A stretch of 28,553 nucleotides of DNA, from contig CAZJFH010000066.1 of assembly GCA_964545205.1 (NCBI GenBank), forward strand, positions 1 to 28,553, given 5' to 3'. Positions within the stretch are counted from its first letter, which is position 1. Each line of letters begins with the position of its first letter. Source of the DNA: CAZJFH01 sp964545205 (GTDB taxonomy: Bacteria; Pseudomonadota; Alphaproteobacteria; Rhodospirillales; Magnetospirillaceae). Under the pieces are notes generated by a model. It made no database searches. It saw only the letters and a list, made by a program, of their open reading frames with translations, and had not been told where the DNA came from. Below, piece after piece: positions 21,287 through 28,553 of the stretch. The position numbers and the translations under genes were made by a program.

Positions 21287-24073
21287 ATGGACGACCTACT
21301 GAGCGAATTCCTGACCGAGACCTCGGAAAGTCTCGCGACGCTGGACGTCGAGCTGGTGAAGCTCGAACAGAATCCGAACGACCCCGGCATTCTCCAGAAC
21401 ATCTTCCGCCTGGTCCACACCATCAAGGGGACCTGCGGGTTCCTGGGTCTGCCGCGGCTGGAGACGGTGGCGCACGCCGCCGAGAACGTGCTGGGCAAGT
21501 TCCGCGACCGCGAACTCGAGGTGACGCCGACGGCGGTGACGCTGATTCTGCAGTCGATCGACCGCATCAAGGAGATTCTGTCCCACCTCGAGCAGCACGA
21601 GGTCGAGCCCGAGGGCGACGACGCCGAGCTGAAGGCGGCGCTGAACGCGATGGCCGAGGGCAAGGCGGTCAAGGTGCCCGGAAGCGCGCCGGCCGCGCCG
21701 CCGCAAGCGGCGCCCGAGCCGGAGGAGCCGGCCGGCGTCACCGTCGGCGACGGCGGATTCCCGGTCGCCGCCGAGCTGCTGGCCGAGGTCGAGGCCGCGG
21801 TCGCCGCCGGCAAGCGCGCGGCCTCCGAGGCCGAGCTGGCCGCCGAGCTGGCGCTGGAGCGCGCCAAGGAGGGCGACGACGAGGACGATGCCGACATCGC
21901 GCCGGCGGCCGAGCCCGTCAAGGCGTCGGTCCCGGCCGCCAAGTCCTCGGCGCCGGTGCCCAGCGGCGGCTCCGCGGTGGCCACGTCCGGCGGCGACGGG
22001 CCCAAGGAATCGGCGGTGGCGTCGCAGACCATCCGCGTCAATGTCGAGCTGCTCGAGAACCTGATGACCCTGGTCTCGGAGCTGGTGCTGACCCGCAACC
22101 AGCTGCTGCAGATGGTTCGCGGCAAGGACGACAGCGAATTCGCCACCCCGCTGCAGCGCCTGTCGCACATCACGACCGACCTGCAGGAAGGCGTGATGAA
22201 GACCCGCATGCAGCCGATCGGCAACGCCTGGGCCAAGCTGCCGCGCATCGTCCGCGACCTGTCGATCGAAATGGGCAAGAAGATCGACCTGCAGATGATC
22301 GGCGCCGAGACCGAACTCGACCGCCAGGTCCTGGAGCTGATCAAGGACCCGCTGACCCACATGGTCCGCAACTCGGGCGACCACGGCCTCGAGGGCACCG
22401 AGGAGCGCCGGCGCGTCGGCAAGCCGGAGACCGGCAAGATCGTGCTCAACGCCTATCACGAGGGCGGGCACATCATCATCGAGATCTCCGACGACGGCCG
22501 CGGGCTCAACGTCGACAAGATCAAGAAGAAGGCGCTCCAGAACGGCCTCGCCACCGAGGCCGAGCTGGACGGCATGACCGACCAGCAGATCCACCAGTTC
22601 ATCTTCAAGGCCGGCTTCTCGACCGCCGAGAAGGTGACCTCGGTCTCCGGCCGCGGCGTCGGCATGGACGTGGTGCGCACCAACATCGAGAAGATCGGCG
22701 GCACCATCGAGCTGAAGTCGCAGTGGGGCCGCGGCTCGACCTTCGTGATCAAGATCCCGCTGCCCCTGGCCATCGTCTCGGCGCTGATCGTCGAATGCGC
22801 CGGCGAGCGCTTCGCGATCCCGCAGATCTCGGTGCTCGAACTGGTGCGCACGACGACCTCGTCCGAGCACGGCATCGAGATGATCAACAACGCCCCGGTC
22901 CTGCGCCTGCGCGACCGCCTGCTGCCGCTGGTCAGCTTGCGCAACCTGCTGCGGCTGGGCGGCGACGACGAGCAGCACGACGAGACCTTCATCGTCGTCA
23001 CCCAGGTCGGCACCTACACCTTCGGCATCATCGTCGACCGGGTGTTCGACACCGAGGAAATCGTCGTCAAGCCGGTGGCGCCGATCCTGCGCCACATCAA
23101 CATGTTCTCGGGCAACACGATCCTGGGCGACGGCAGCGTCATCATGATCCTCGATCCCAACGGCATCGCATCCTCGGCGACCGCGACCGACACCGCGACC
23201 GCCGGGGCCAACCAGGCGCAGGAGGTCAAGACCGTGCGCGACAATCAGGCCGGCGAGAAGACGTCGCTGCTGGTGTTCCGCGCCGGCGGCGAGGATCTCA
23301 AGGCGGTGCCGCTGGCCCTGGTGGCGCGCCTCGAGGAGATCGACCTGTCGACGATCGAGCATTCCCACGGCAAGCCGGTGGTGCAGTACCGCGGCCACCT
23401 GATGCCGCTGGTGTTCATCGACTCCAGCTACGGCCTGCAGTCGGAGGGCCGCCAGCCGGTGCTGGTGTTCGCCGACCGCGACCGCAGCATGGGACTGGTG
23501 GTCGACGAGATCGTCGACATCGTCGAGGACCGCCTGAAGGTCCAGCTCGCCGTCAACCAGCCGGGGCTGATCGGCACCGCGGTGATCGCCGGCAAGGCCA
23601 CCGACATGATCGACGCCGGCCACTTCCTGACCCAGGCCTACGGCGACTGGTTCGGCTCGATGGACGAAGCCGGCTTCGGCGACGACGGCGGCGGTCAGAA
23701 GCGCATCCTGCTGGTCGACGACAGCCCGTTCTTCCGCAACCTGCTCACCCCGCTGCTGGCGGTGGCGGGCTACGACGTCACCACGGTCGAAAGCGCCGAC
23801 AAGGCCCTGGCGCTGCGCGACGCCGGATCGAGCTTCGACCTGATCATCAGCGACATCGAGATGCCGGGCATGAGCGGCTTCGATTTCGCCGAGGCGGTGC
23901 GCGGCGACGGCCGCTGGCAGGACACCCCGCTGGTGGCGCTGTCGTCGCACGCCACCGAGCAGGACTTCGAACGCGGCCGCGCGGTCGGCTTCAACGACTA
24001 CGTCGCGAAGTTCGATCGTGACGCGCTGCTGCAGACGCTTCAGCAAACCCTCGCCGCCGGAGGCGCCGCATGA
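21287..24073 (+). CDS. cheA: Hybrid chemotaxis histidine kinase CheA with C-terminal receiver
   Basis: A 928-residue kinase, longer than classical CheA (about 650). Order: Hpt domain with phospho-acceptor H44 (RLVHTIKGTCGFLG); an Ala/Glu/Pro-rich linker (about 110-240) with no recognisable CheY-binding P2 domain; dimerisation domain (from about 247, VNVELLENLMTLVSELVLTR); ATPase domain with N-box HMVRNSGDHGLEG and DDGRGL near 402; a CheW-like domain (about 494-630); a second, degenerate CheW-like domain (about 657-790, KTSLLVFRAGGEDLKAVPLA); and a receiver (from about 805) with acceptor D856 in LIISDIEMPGMSGFDF. It autophosphorylates on ATP and passes phosphate to CheY and CheB; the fused receiver is probably a phosphate sink. 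This build resembles CheA1 of Azospirillum minus its N-terminal membrane part. GCGAGGA precedes the ATG, and the stop overlaps cheW (ATGA). Confidence 0.96.
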   Translation: MDDLLSEFLTETSESLATLDVELVKLEQNPNDPGILQNIFRLVHTIKGTCGFLGLPRLETVAHAAENVLGKFRDRELEVTPTAVTLILQSIDRIKEILSHLEQHEVEPEGDDAELKAALNAMAEGKAVKVPGSAPAAPPQAAPEPEEPAGVTVGDGGFPVAAELLAEVEAAVAAGKRAASEAELAAELALERAKEGDDEDDADIAPAAEPVKASVPAAKSSAPVPSGGSAVATSGGDGPKESAVASQTIRVNVELLENLMTLVSELVLTRNQLLQMVRGKDDSEFATPLQRLSHITTDLQEGVMKTRMQPIGNAWAKLPRIVRDLSIEMGKKIDLQMIGAETELDRQVLELIKDPLTHMVRNSGDHGLEGTEERRRVGKPETGKIVLNAYHEGGHIIIEISDDGRGLNVDKIKKKALQNGLATEAELDGMTDQQIHQFIFKAGFSTAEKVTSVSGRGVGMDVVRTNIEKIGGTIELKSQWGRGSTFVIKIPLPLAIVSALIVECAGERFAIPQISVLELVRTTTSSEHGIEMINNAPVLRLRDRLLPLVSLRNLLRLGGDDEQHDETFIVVTQVGTYTFGIIVDRVFDTEEIVVKPVAPILRHINMFSGNTILGDGSVIMILDPNGIASSATATDTATAGANQAQEVKTVRDNQAGEKTSLLVFRAGGEDLKAVPLALVARLEEIDLSTIEHSHGKPVVQYRGHLMPLVFIDSSYGLQSEGRQPVLVFADRDRSMGLVVDEIVDIVEDRLKVQLAVNQPGLIGTAVIAGKATDMIDAGHFLTQAYGDWFGSMDEAGFGDDGGGQKRILLVDDSPFFRNLLTPLLAVAGYDVTTVESADKALALRDAGSSFDLIISDIEMPGMSGFDFAEAVRGDGRWQDTPLVALSSHATEQDFERGRAVGFNDYVAKFDRDALLQTLQQTLAAGGAA

Positions 24074-24561
24074 GCCAGTCCATCGTTCCCGCGGGCAATC
24101 GCGCCGTCCAGGAGGTCGTCAACGACACCCAGGACTACGTGACCATGTACATCGAGGGCCAGATGTTCGGGATTCCGGTGCTGACGGTCCAGGACGTGCT
24201 GGCGCCGCAGAAGATCACCCGCATCCCGCTGGCGCCGCCCGAGGTCGCCGGCAGCCTGAACCTGCGCGGGCGCATCGTCACCGCGATCGACGTGCGCAAG
24301 CGGCTGCGGCTGAAGTCGCGCGAGGACCAGCGCAAGGGCATGAGCGTCGTCGTCGACATGGGCGGCGAGCTCTACAGCCTGATGGTCGATTCGGTCGGCG
24401 AGGTGCTGAGCCTGCCGTCCTCGGGCTTCGAGCGCAACCCGCCGACCCTCGATCCGCTGTGGCGCGAGTTCTCGGCGGGGATCTACCGGCTGGACGGAAA
24501 ACTGCTCGTCGTCCTTGACGTGCCCCGACTTTTGGATTTTACCAAGACAGAGGCGGCATGA
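24070..24561 (+). CDS. cheW: Chemotaxis coupling protein CheW
   Basis: A 163-residue single-domain SH3-like adaptor that links chemoreceptors to CheA. It shows DYVTMYIEGQMFGIPVLTVQ, the LAPQKITRIPLAPPEVAGSL segment, the family signature LNLRGRIVTAIDVRKRL, a VDMGGELYSLMVDSVGEVL strand region and a final LLVVLDVPRLLDF. A 25-residue N-terminal extension precedes the fold. Its start overlaps the cheA stop (ATGA), implying coupled translation in fixed stoichiometry. A short hairpin lies between it and cheY. Confidence 0.96.
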   Translation: MSQSIVPAGNRAVQEVVNDTQDYVTMYIEGQMFGIPVLTVQDVLAPQKITRIPLAPPEVAGSLNLRGRIVTAIDVRKRLRLKSREDQRKGMSVVVDMGGELYSLMVDSVGEVLSLPSSGFERNPPTLDPLWREFSAGIYRLDGKLLVVLDVPRLLDFTKTEAA

Positions 24562-24562
24562 T

Positions 24563-24582
24563 TACCGGTTCACGCGCCGGTA
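24563..24582 (+). other. Hairpin in the cheW-cheY gap
   Basis: TACCGG (24563-24568) and CCGGTA (24577-24582) pair perfectly around an 8-base loop, in the 49-base gap between cheW and cheY, the widest in the operon. No T-run follows, so it is more likely an mRNA processing or stability element than a terminator. Confidence 0.35.
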
Positions 24583-24610
24583 GTACCAACCGAGGGGGCA
24601 AGGGGACGGC

Positions 24611-24976
24611 ATGAAGTCCTGTCTGATCGTCGACGACTCGAAGGTCATCCGCATGGTGGCCAAGAAAATCCTTCATGAGCTCGACTTCCAGACGGAAGAG
24701 GCCGAGGACGGCGTCCAGGCCCTCGACGCCTGCCGCCGCGCCCTGCCGGACGCCGTGCTGCTGGACTGGAACATGCCGAACATGAACGGCATCGACTTCC
24801 TGCGCGAGCTGCGCAAGATGCCGGACGGCGACAAGCCGGTCGTGGTGTTCTGCACCACCGAGAACGATATCGAGCATATCCAGGAAGCCATCATGGCCGG
24901 CGCCAACGAATACATCATGAAGCCGTTCGACAGCGAAATCCTGCAGGCGAAGTTCTCGCAGGTCGGCCTCCTCTAG
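24611..24976 (+). CDS. cheY: Chemotaxis response regulator CheY
   Basis: A 121-residue stand-alone receiver that, once phosphorylated by CheA, binds the flagellar motor or modulates signalling. It has the acidic pair (IVDDSKVIR), phospho-acceptor Asp in VLLDWNMPNMNGIDFLR, the switch Thr in VVFCTTEND and the Lys in YIMKPFD. There is no output domain. The start has AAGGGGA upstream. It lies between cheW (49-base gap) and cheB (16-base gap) in the usual order of F5-type che operons. Confidence 0.95.
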   Translation: MKSCLIVDDSKVIRMVAKKILHELDFQTEEAEDGVQALDACRRALPDAVLLDWNMPNMNGIDFLRELRKMPDGDKPVVVFCTTENDIEHIQEAIMAGANEYIMKPFDSEILQAKFSQVGLL

Positions 24977-24992
24977 ACGAAGGCGGCCGACA

Positions 24993-26159
24993 ATGCAGAT
25001 GGATGCCGGAACGGCACGGTCCGCCTCCTCCGCCGACCCCATCCGGGTCATGGTGGTCGACGATTCGGCGGTGGTGCGCGGCCTGATCACCCGCATGCTC
25101 GAGGAAGACCCGACGATCGCGGTGGTCGCCTCGGTCGGCAACGGCCAGATGGCCATTTCGGCGCTCGACCGCCACGAGGTCGAGGTCGTGGTGCTCGACG
25201 TCGAGATGCCGGTGATGGACGGGCTGACCGCCCTGCCCAAGCTGCTGCAGATCGACCCCGACCTGCCGGTGATCATGGCCTCGACCCTGACCCTGCGCAA
25301 CGCCGACATCTCGCTGAAGGCGCTGGAGGCCGGCGCCGTCGACTACGTGCCGAAGCCGACCTCGTCGCGCGACATCTCGGGCGGCACCGGCGAGTTCAAG
25401 CGCGACCTTGTCGAGAAGGTGCGCACGCTGGGCAACGCCCGCCGACGCAATCCGCGCCGCGCCGCCGCCCGCGCCGGGACAGCCCGGCCCGCCCTCGCCC
25501 GCCCCGCCGCCGCACCCCGGCAGCCGGCGCCGGCGCCGCGGCAGGCCGCGCCGGTCGCCCTGCGCCCGGCCTCGGCCGAGATGCCGGAGGTGATCGCCAT
25601 CGGCTCGTCGACCGGCGGTCCGCAGGCGCTGTTCTCGGTGCTGGGGACCATGCGCGCCGGCACGGTGCGCCAACCGATCCTCATCACCCAGCACATGCCG
25701 GCCACCTTCACCACCATCCTGGCCGAGCACATCACCCGGGTCAGCGGCTGGGACGCCGCCGAGGGCAAGGACGGCGAGCCGGTGCGCAGCGGCCGGGTCT
25801 ACATCGCGCCCGGCGACTTCCACATGGTGGTCGAGGCCCGCGGCGCCGAGAAGGTCATCCGCCTCAACAAGAACCCGCCCGAGAACTTCTGCCGCCCGTC
25901 GGTCGACCCGATGCTGCGCAGCATGGCGGCGATCTGGGGCCGCAAGCTGCTGGTCTGCATCCTGACCGGGATGGGATCGGACGGCCTGCGCGGCGGCCAG
26001 GCGGTGGTCGGCGCCGGCGGCACGGTCATCGCCCAGGACGAGGCGACCAGCGTCGTCTGGGGCATGCCCGGGGCGGTGGCGCAGGCCGGCATCTGCAGCG
26101 CGGTGCTGCCGTTGCCGGAGATCGCGCCGCATATCCTGAAACTGGCGAATAGGCGCTGA
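24993..26159 (+). CDS. cheB: Protein-glutamate methylesterase/deamidase CheB
   Basis: A 388-residue enzyme that removes methyl groups from (and deamidates) chemoreceptor glutamines/glutamates to drive adaptation. The receiver domain (about 17-135) has acceptor D69 in VVVLDVEMPVMDGL. A long Ala/Arg/Pro-rich linker (about 148-195) precedes the C-terminal esterase domain. The catalytic triad reads S206 in IAIGSSTGGPQALF, H234 in ITQHMPATFT and D330 in ILTGMGSDGLRGG. The linker is longer than the short linker of enteric CheB and strongly basic. Two close ATG codons (24993 and 24999) are possible starts, with AAGGCGG upstream. It ends 2 bases before cheR. Confidence 0.96.
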   Translation: MQMDAGTARSASSADPIRVMVVDDSAVVRGLITRMLEEDPTIAVVASVGNGQMAISALDRHEVEVVVLDVEMPVMDGLTALPKLLQIDPDLPVIMASTLTLRNADISLKALEAGAVDYVPKPTSSRDISGGTGEFKRDLVEKVRTLGNARRRNPRRAAARAGTARPALARPAAAPRQPAPAPRQAAPVALRPASAEMPEVIAIGSSTGGPQALFSVLGTMRAGTVRQPILITQHMPATFTTILAEHITRVSGWDAAEGKDGEPVRSGRVYIAPGDFHMVVEARGAEKVIRLNKNPPENFCRPSVDPMLRSMAAIWGRKLLVCILTGMGSDGLRGGQAVVGAGGTVIAQDEATSVVWGMPGAVAQAGICSAVLPLPEIAPHILKLANRR

Positions 26160-26161
26160 CC

Positions 26162-27025
26162 ATGCTGCGGCCCGAAGACTTCGACTTCGTCGCGCGGACG
26201 CTCAAGGAGCGGTCCGGCCTGGTCATCACCCGCGATAAGGCGTATCTGCTGGAAAGCCGGCTGATGCCGCTGGCGCGCAAGCGTGGCCTCAAGGGCCTCG
26301 AGGATCTCGTCGCCGCGATGAAGAATCGCGACGAATCGATGGTCCGCGACGTCACCGAGGCGATGACCACCAACGAGTCGTTCTTCTTCCGCGACGCCAA
26401 GCCGTTCGACCAGTTCCGCGACGTCGTGCTGCCCAACATGATGCAGGCGCGCGCCACCAAGCGCTCCTTCCGCATCTGGTCGGCGGCCTGCTCGTCGGGC
26501 CAGGAGGCCTATTCGCTGGCCATGGTGCTGAAGGAGCAGGCGGCGAAGCTGGCCGGCTGGCGCATCGAGATCGTCGGCACCGACATCAGCATGGAGATGC
26601 TGGAGAAGGCCAAGGCCGGGCTGTACTCGCAGTTCGAGGTGCAACGCGGGCTGCCGATCCAGATGCTGGTCAAGTACTTCAAGAAGAAGGACGAGAGCTG
26701 GCAGATCGACCCCAGCCTGCGGGCGATGGTGCAGTTCCGCGACTACAACCTTCTGCACGACCTGCGCGGTCTCGGCCAGTTCGACATCGTGTTCTGCCGC
26801 AACGTGCTGATCTATTTCGACCAGCAGACCAAGACGCGGGTGCTCGAGAACATCTCGAAGCAGATGCCCGACGACGGCTATTTGTATCTCGGCGGCGCCG
26901 AGACCGTGCTCGGCATCTCCGACCGCTTCCGGCCGCTGCCGAACCAGCGCGGCATCTACTGCGTCAACCGCGGCGCCGGCGCGGCGGCCACCGGCTTTCC
27001 CCTGGGCGCCGGCGCGGGCGCCTGA
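26162..27025 (+). CDS. cheR: Chemotaxis protein-glutamate O-methyltransferase CheR
   Basis: A 287-residue SAM-dependent methyltransferase that methylates receptor glutamates, opposing CheB. The N-terminal helical domain contains GLVITRDKAYLLESRL and TEAMTTNESFFFRD (the NExxFFR motif). The SAM-binding domain shows IWSAACSSGQEAYSLAM, EIVGTDISMEMLEKA, FDIVFCRNVLIYFD and GYLYLGGAETVLGI. The C-terminus ends in a Gly/Ala tail without the pentapeptide-binding extension obvious. It is the last gene of the che operon and is followed by a repeat element and a terminator. Confidence 0.96.
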   Translation: MLRPEDFDFVARTLKERSGLVITRDKAYLLESRLMPLARKRGLKGLEDLVAAMKNRDESMVRDVTEAMTTNESFFFRDAKPFDQFRDVVLPNMMQARATKRSFRIWSAACSSGQEAYSLAMVLKEQAAKLAGWRIEIVGTDISMEMLEKAKAGLYSQFEVQRGLPIQMLVKYFKKKDESWQIDPSLRAMVQFRDYNLLHDLRGLGQFDIVFCRNVLIYFDQQTKTRVLENISKQMPDDGYLYLGGAETVLGISDRFRPLPNQRGIYCVNRGAGAAATGFPLGAGAGA

Positions 27026-27098
27026 GCGACCAGACGAGTCTCCCTGGGAAAAAGGTTCGTCGCCGAACTCCGGGGACGCGGTACTGGCAAGCGGCAAA

Positions 27099-27179
27099 TG
27101 CCCTGGGAGCGCGGGCGTCCCGCCCGCCAACCGCCTGAGGGCCGACCACGCGGGCGAGGACGCCCGCGCTCCCAGGGCA
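27099..27179. repeat. Long imperfect inverted repeat (REP/MITE-like element)
   Basis: Left arm 27099-27127 and right arm 27150-27179 pair over 22 perfect bases (outer part, beginning TGCCCTGGGAGCGCGGGCG) and a further 7 bases, with one bulged A at 27157. The loop is 22 bases (27128-27149). Length, perfection and intergenic position between convergent cheR and the OmpA-family gene suggest a dispersed repetitive element able to form a cruciform or strong RNA hairpin. No coding capacity or target-site duplication is obvious. Confidence 0.8.
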
Positions 27180-27216
27180 GCCAAGCGCTGGAAACGTCTT
27201 TCCCGGGATGAACCAG

Positions 27217-27251
27217 AAAAAAGCCCTCCCCCGTCGCGGGGGAGGGTTTTT
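27217..27251. terminator. Bidirectional intrinsic terminator of cheR and the OmpA-family gene
   Basis: A 10-bp stem (CCCTCCCCCG at 27224-27233 with CGGGGGAGGG at 27237-27246) is flanked by AAAAAAG on the left and TTTTTG on the right. This gives a stem plus U-run for both strands. It sits between the convergent ends of cheR (27025) and the OmpA-family gene (27272). Confidence 0.9.
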
Positions 27252-27271
27252 GCGCGCGGCGACGGATTTCC

Positions 27272-27862
27272 TCAGCCGTCGGCGCGGCGGAACTGCACGC
27301 GGCGGTTCTCGCTGGCGGTCGGGTCGGTGGCGTTGAACGGTTCGGTCTCGCCCTTGCCCACCGCGGTGATGCGCGCCGGGTCGACGGCGTACTGGCCGGT
27401 CAGGTAGTTCTTCACCGCCTCGGCGCGACGCACCGACAGGTCCATGTTGTAGCTGTCGCTGCCGCTGGCGTCGGTGTGCCCCTCGACCACGATCTTCATG
27501 GCGCTGTTGGACTCCATCGCCAGGACCTTGCCGACCGAATCGAGATAGGCGCGGGCGTCGGGCTCGATCTCGGCCGAGTTGAAGCCGAAGCGGATCGGCA
27601 GGGCGAACGCGCCGGCGCTCTGCTCGGGCTCGGCCTGCTGCTTGCCGTCGGCGCCGAACACGATGGCTCGGGTACGCACCTTCTTCTCGGGGTTCAGCAG
27701 CTTGTTGATCTCTTCGGGCGTCGGCACCTGCCCGTCCTTGTAGTACTTGATGTCGCCGGCCGCGGCCGGCAGCGCGACGGCCAGCGCGACCGCGACCGTC
27801 AACCCGGACAGCCAGCGGCGGCTCGGCGCCCGCCTCTTCGACACGTCGTTGCTCATCACCAT
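27272..27862 (-). CDS. OmpA-family peptidoglycan-associated protein
   Basis: A 196-residue exported protein. A basic N-terminus (KRRAPSRRW) and hydrophobic stretch (LTVAVALAVALPAAAGD) form the signal peptide. A linker (KDGQVPTPEEINKLLNPEKK) precedes an OmpA-like domain from about residue 88 to the end: ALPIRFGFNSAEIEPDARAY, the peptidoglycan-binding VEGHTDASGSDSYN with its Asp, LSVRRAEAVKNYL with its Arg, then ITAVGKGETEP and ENRRVQF. No lipobox is visible, so it is probably periplasmic or outer-membrane-associated, tethering to the wall. ATG 27862 has an excellent GGAGG at proper distance; ATGs at 27856 and a longer frame to 27880 are less likely. It diverges from the FHA gene across 209 bases. 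Confidence 0.9.
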   Translation of the reverse strand: MVMSNDVSKRRAPSRRWLSGLTVAVALAVALPAAAGDIKYYKDGQVPTPEEINKLLNPEKKVRTRAIVFGADGKQQAEPEQSAGAFALPIRFGFNSAEIEPDARAYLDSVGKVLAMESNSAMKIVVEGHTDASGSDSYNMDLSVRRAEAVKNYLTGQYAVDPARITAVGKGETEPFNATDPTASENRRVQFRRADG

Positions 27863-27908
27863 GGCGAACCTCCGAAGCAAAATCTCTCCCCGCCTCTCGA
27901 ACGGGACG

Positions 27909-27926
27909 GGATTGAATTAGCAATCC
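27909..27926. promoter_or_regulatory. Short inverted repeat in the ompA-like/FHA divergent region
   Basis: GGATTG and CAATCC form 6-base perfect arms around AATTAG, 47 bases upstream of the OmpA-family start. It is AT-richer than its surroundings and could be an operator. The arms are short and could occur by chance. Confidence 0.3.
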
Positions 27927-27993
27927 GCATGCCAGCGCGCGGACCGACCGGACGAAAGGATAGCGCAATCACCCGTTTGGCTACCAGACGCGA

Positions 27994-28023
27994 TTGATCG
28001 CCCCGCGCTCCCGCTGCTAGCAT
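27994..28023 (+). promoter_or_regulatory. Candidate sigma-70 promoter for the FHA gene
   Basis: TTGATC (27994-27999) and TAGCAT (28018-28023) are 18 bases apart, each matching four of six consensus bases. They lie about 50 bases upstream of the GTG start at 28072. Spacing and location fit, but the evidence is modest. Confidence 0.35.
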
Positions 28024-28071
28024 GATTCGTCTGTCGCCGCGGACTCCGCGGGCTCGCTGGAGGTGACGTGC

Positions 28072-28553
28072 GTGTCCGAGTTCCCCAATGCCCCCGCCGC
28101 ACGACTGGTCCGTCTCGACCAGACGTCGGGCGACGCCGACATCCCTCTGGCCGAGAACCGCGACTACGTCGTCGGGCGCAGCCGCGCCTGCCAGGCCCGC
28201 GTCCGCGCCGCCGAGGTCTCGCGCATGCACGCCCGCCTGGTGCCCGGCGCCGACGGCTGGCAGGTCAAGGATCTGCGCAGCTCGGCCGGCACCTTCGTCA
28301 ACGGTCGCGCGGTCGAGACGGCGGCGCTCCGCGACGGCGACGAGCTGGCCTTCGGCGGCGTCCGCTTCCGCTTCGAGACCGCCGGCACGGCGGCGGTGCC
28401 GCCGGCGGCCGGCGCCGCCGCGAAGGCGCGCGTGCCGATGATCCTGGCCGCCGCCGCCGCGCTGGCCGCGGTGGCCGCCGGCATGGTGCTGCTGCAGCCG
28501 GTGCCGGCGCCCGAGCCGCCGCCGGTCGCCGCGGCGCCGGCCGCGCCGCCGCC
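28072..28553 (+). CDS. FHA-domain membrane protein, 5' part
   Basis: The gene runs off the right edge; 160 codons are visible. GTG 28072 is the start, with GGAGG ending 8 bases upstream; another in-frame GTG at 28063 overlaps that site. Residues about 10-102 are a forkhead-associated domain, which binds phosphothreonine peptides: YVVGRSRACQARV with G35-R36-S37, EVSRMHARLV with S50, R51 and H53, and SSAGTFVNGRAV with N77. The phosphate-contacting Arg and Ser are conserved, so binding is likely. A hydrophobic helix follows (about 121-142), then a Pro/Ala-rich stretch. It is thus a cytoplasmic phospho-reader anchored to the membrane. It fits the PP2C and kinase-like genes 21 kb away, but a direct link is inference. 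Confidence 0.88.
   Translation, partial: MSEFPNAPAARLVRLDQTSGDADIPLAENRDYVVGRSRACQARVRAAEVSRMHARLVPGADGWQVKDLRSSAGTFVNGRAVETAALRDGDELAFGGVRFRFETAGTAAVPPAAGAAAKARVPMILAAAAALAAVAAGMVLLQPVPAPEPPPVAAAPAAPP

Noticed and set aside
21296..24046. 916-codon leftward open frame opposite cheA
   Set aside because: Antisense shadow caused by GC-rich codon bias; its translation is His/Asp/Gly/Ala-rich with no domain, while the + strand encodes an unmistakable CheA.

Overview
This 28.5-kb window is GC-rich, densely coding bacterial chromosome. It most likely comes from a motile alphaproteobacterium of Rhodospirillales type. The clearest marker is a near-canonical CtrA response regulator (16197-16898) together with the phosphotransferase ChpT (20527-21159), which feeds CtrA and is restricted to alphaproteobacteria. 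Supporting markers are a TIGR01459-type HAD hydrolase, a DUF3553 protein, a DUF952 protein, and a hybrid CheA in a cheA-cheW-cheY-cheB-cheR operon like the F5-class che1 operons of Azospirillum and Rhodospirillum centenum. I saw no tRNA, rRNA, CRISPR array, transposase or prophage gene. No stretch longer than 300 bases lacks a gene; the longest gaps are about 246, 234, 209 and 166 bases.

Layout. Positions 1-55 hold the first codons of a leftward TrpB-like enzyme. Diverging from it is a PAS-PAS-PAS-GGDEF diguanylate cyclase, translationally coupled to a RidA-family protein. From 8463 down to 2409 six genes run leftward: an MCP-like helical protein, an oxygen-binding di-iron (ODP-like) metallo-beta-lactamase-fold protein, a PP2C phosphatase, a membrane-anchored degenerate kinase with four 10-residue DATV repeats, an exported FecR-like beta protein and a CHASE2 class III nucleotide cyclase. 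This is the most unusual part of the window and may be one signalling system. Rightward from 8591 come DUF952, pyrD, a HAD hydrolase and a small exported FliL-like protein. Then come a leftward AbrB-type membrane protein and NAD kinase, and a rightward J-domain membrane protein.

The motility and cell-cycle block follows: fliI-fliJ leftward and ctrA rightward, sharing a 234-bp intergenic region with a GTTAAC-N4-GTTAAC element, then a strong terminator after ctrA. A small exported peptidoglycan-binding protein lies next. Then there is a molybdenum-related group: moaA, a ModE-like DNA-binding protein and a DUF2478-DUF364 fusion. A DUF3553 mini-protein, chpT and the che operon follow. The che operon ends in a gap with a long imperfect hairpin repeat and a bidirectional terminator, facing a leftward OmpA-family protein. 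The window closes with the start of a GTG-initiated FHA-domain membrane protein.

Overall the region is rich in signal transduction: c-di-GMP, a cyclic nucleotide, Ser/Thr phosphorylation with FHA recognition, chemotaxis phosphorelay and the CckA-ChpT-CtrA pathway. Housekeeping genes (pyrD, nadK, moaA) are interspersed.
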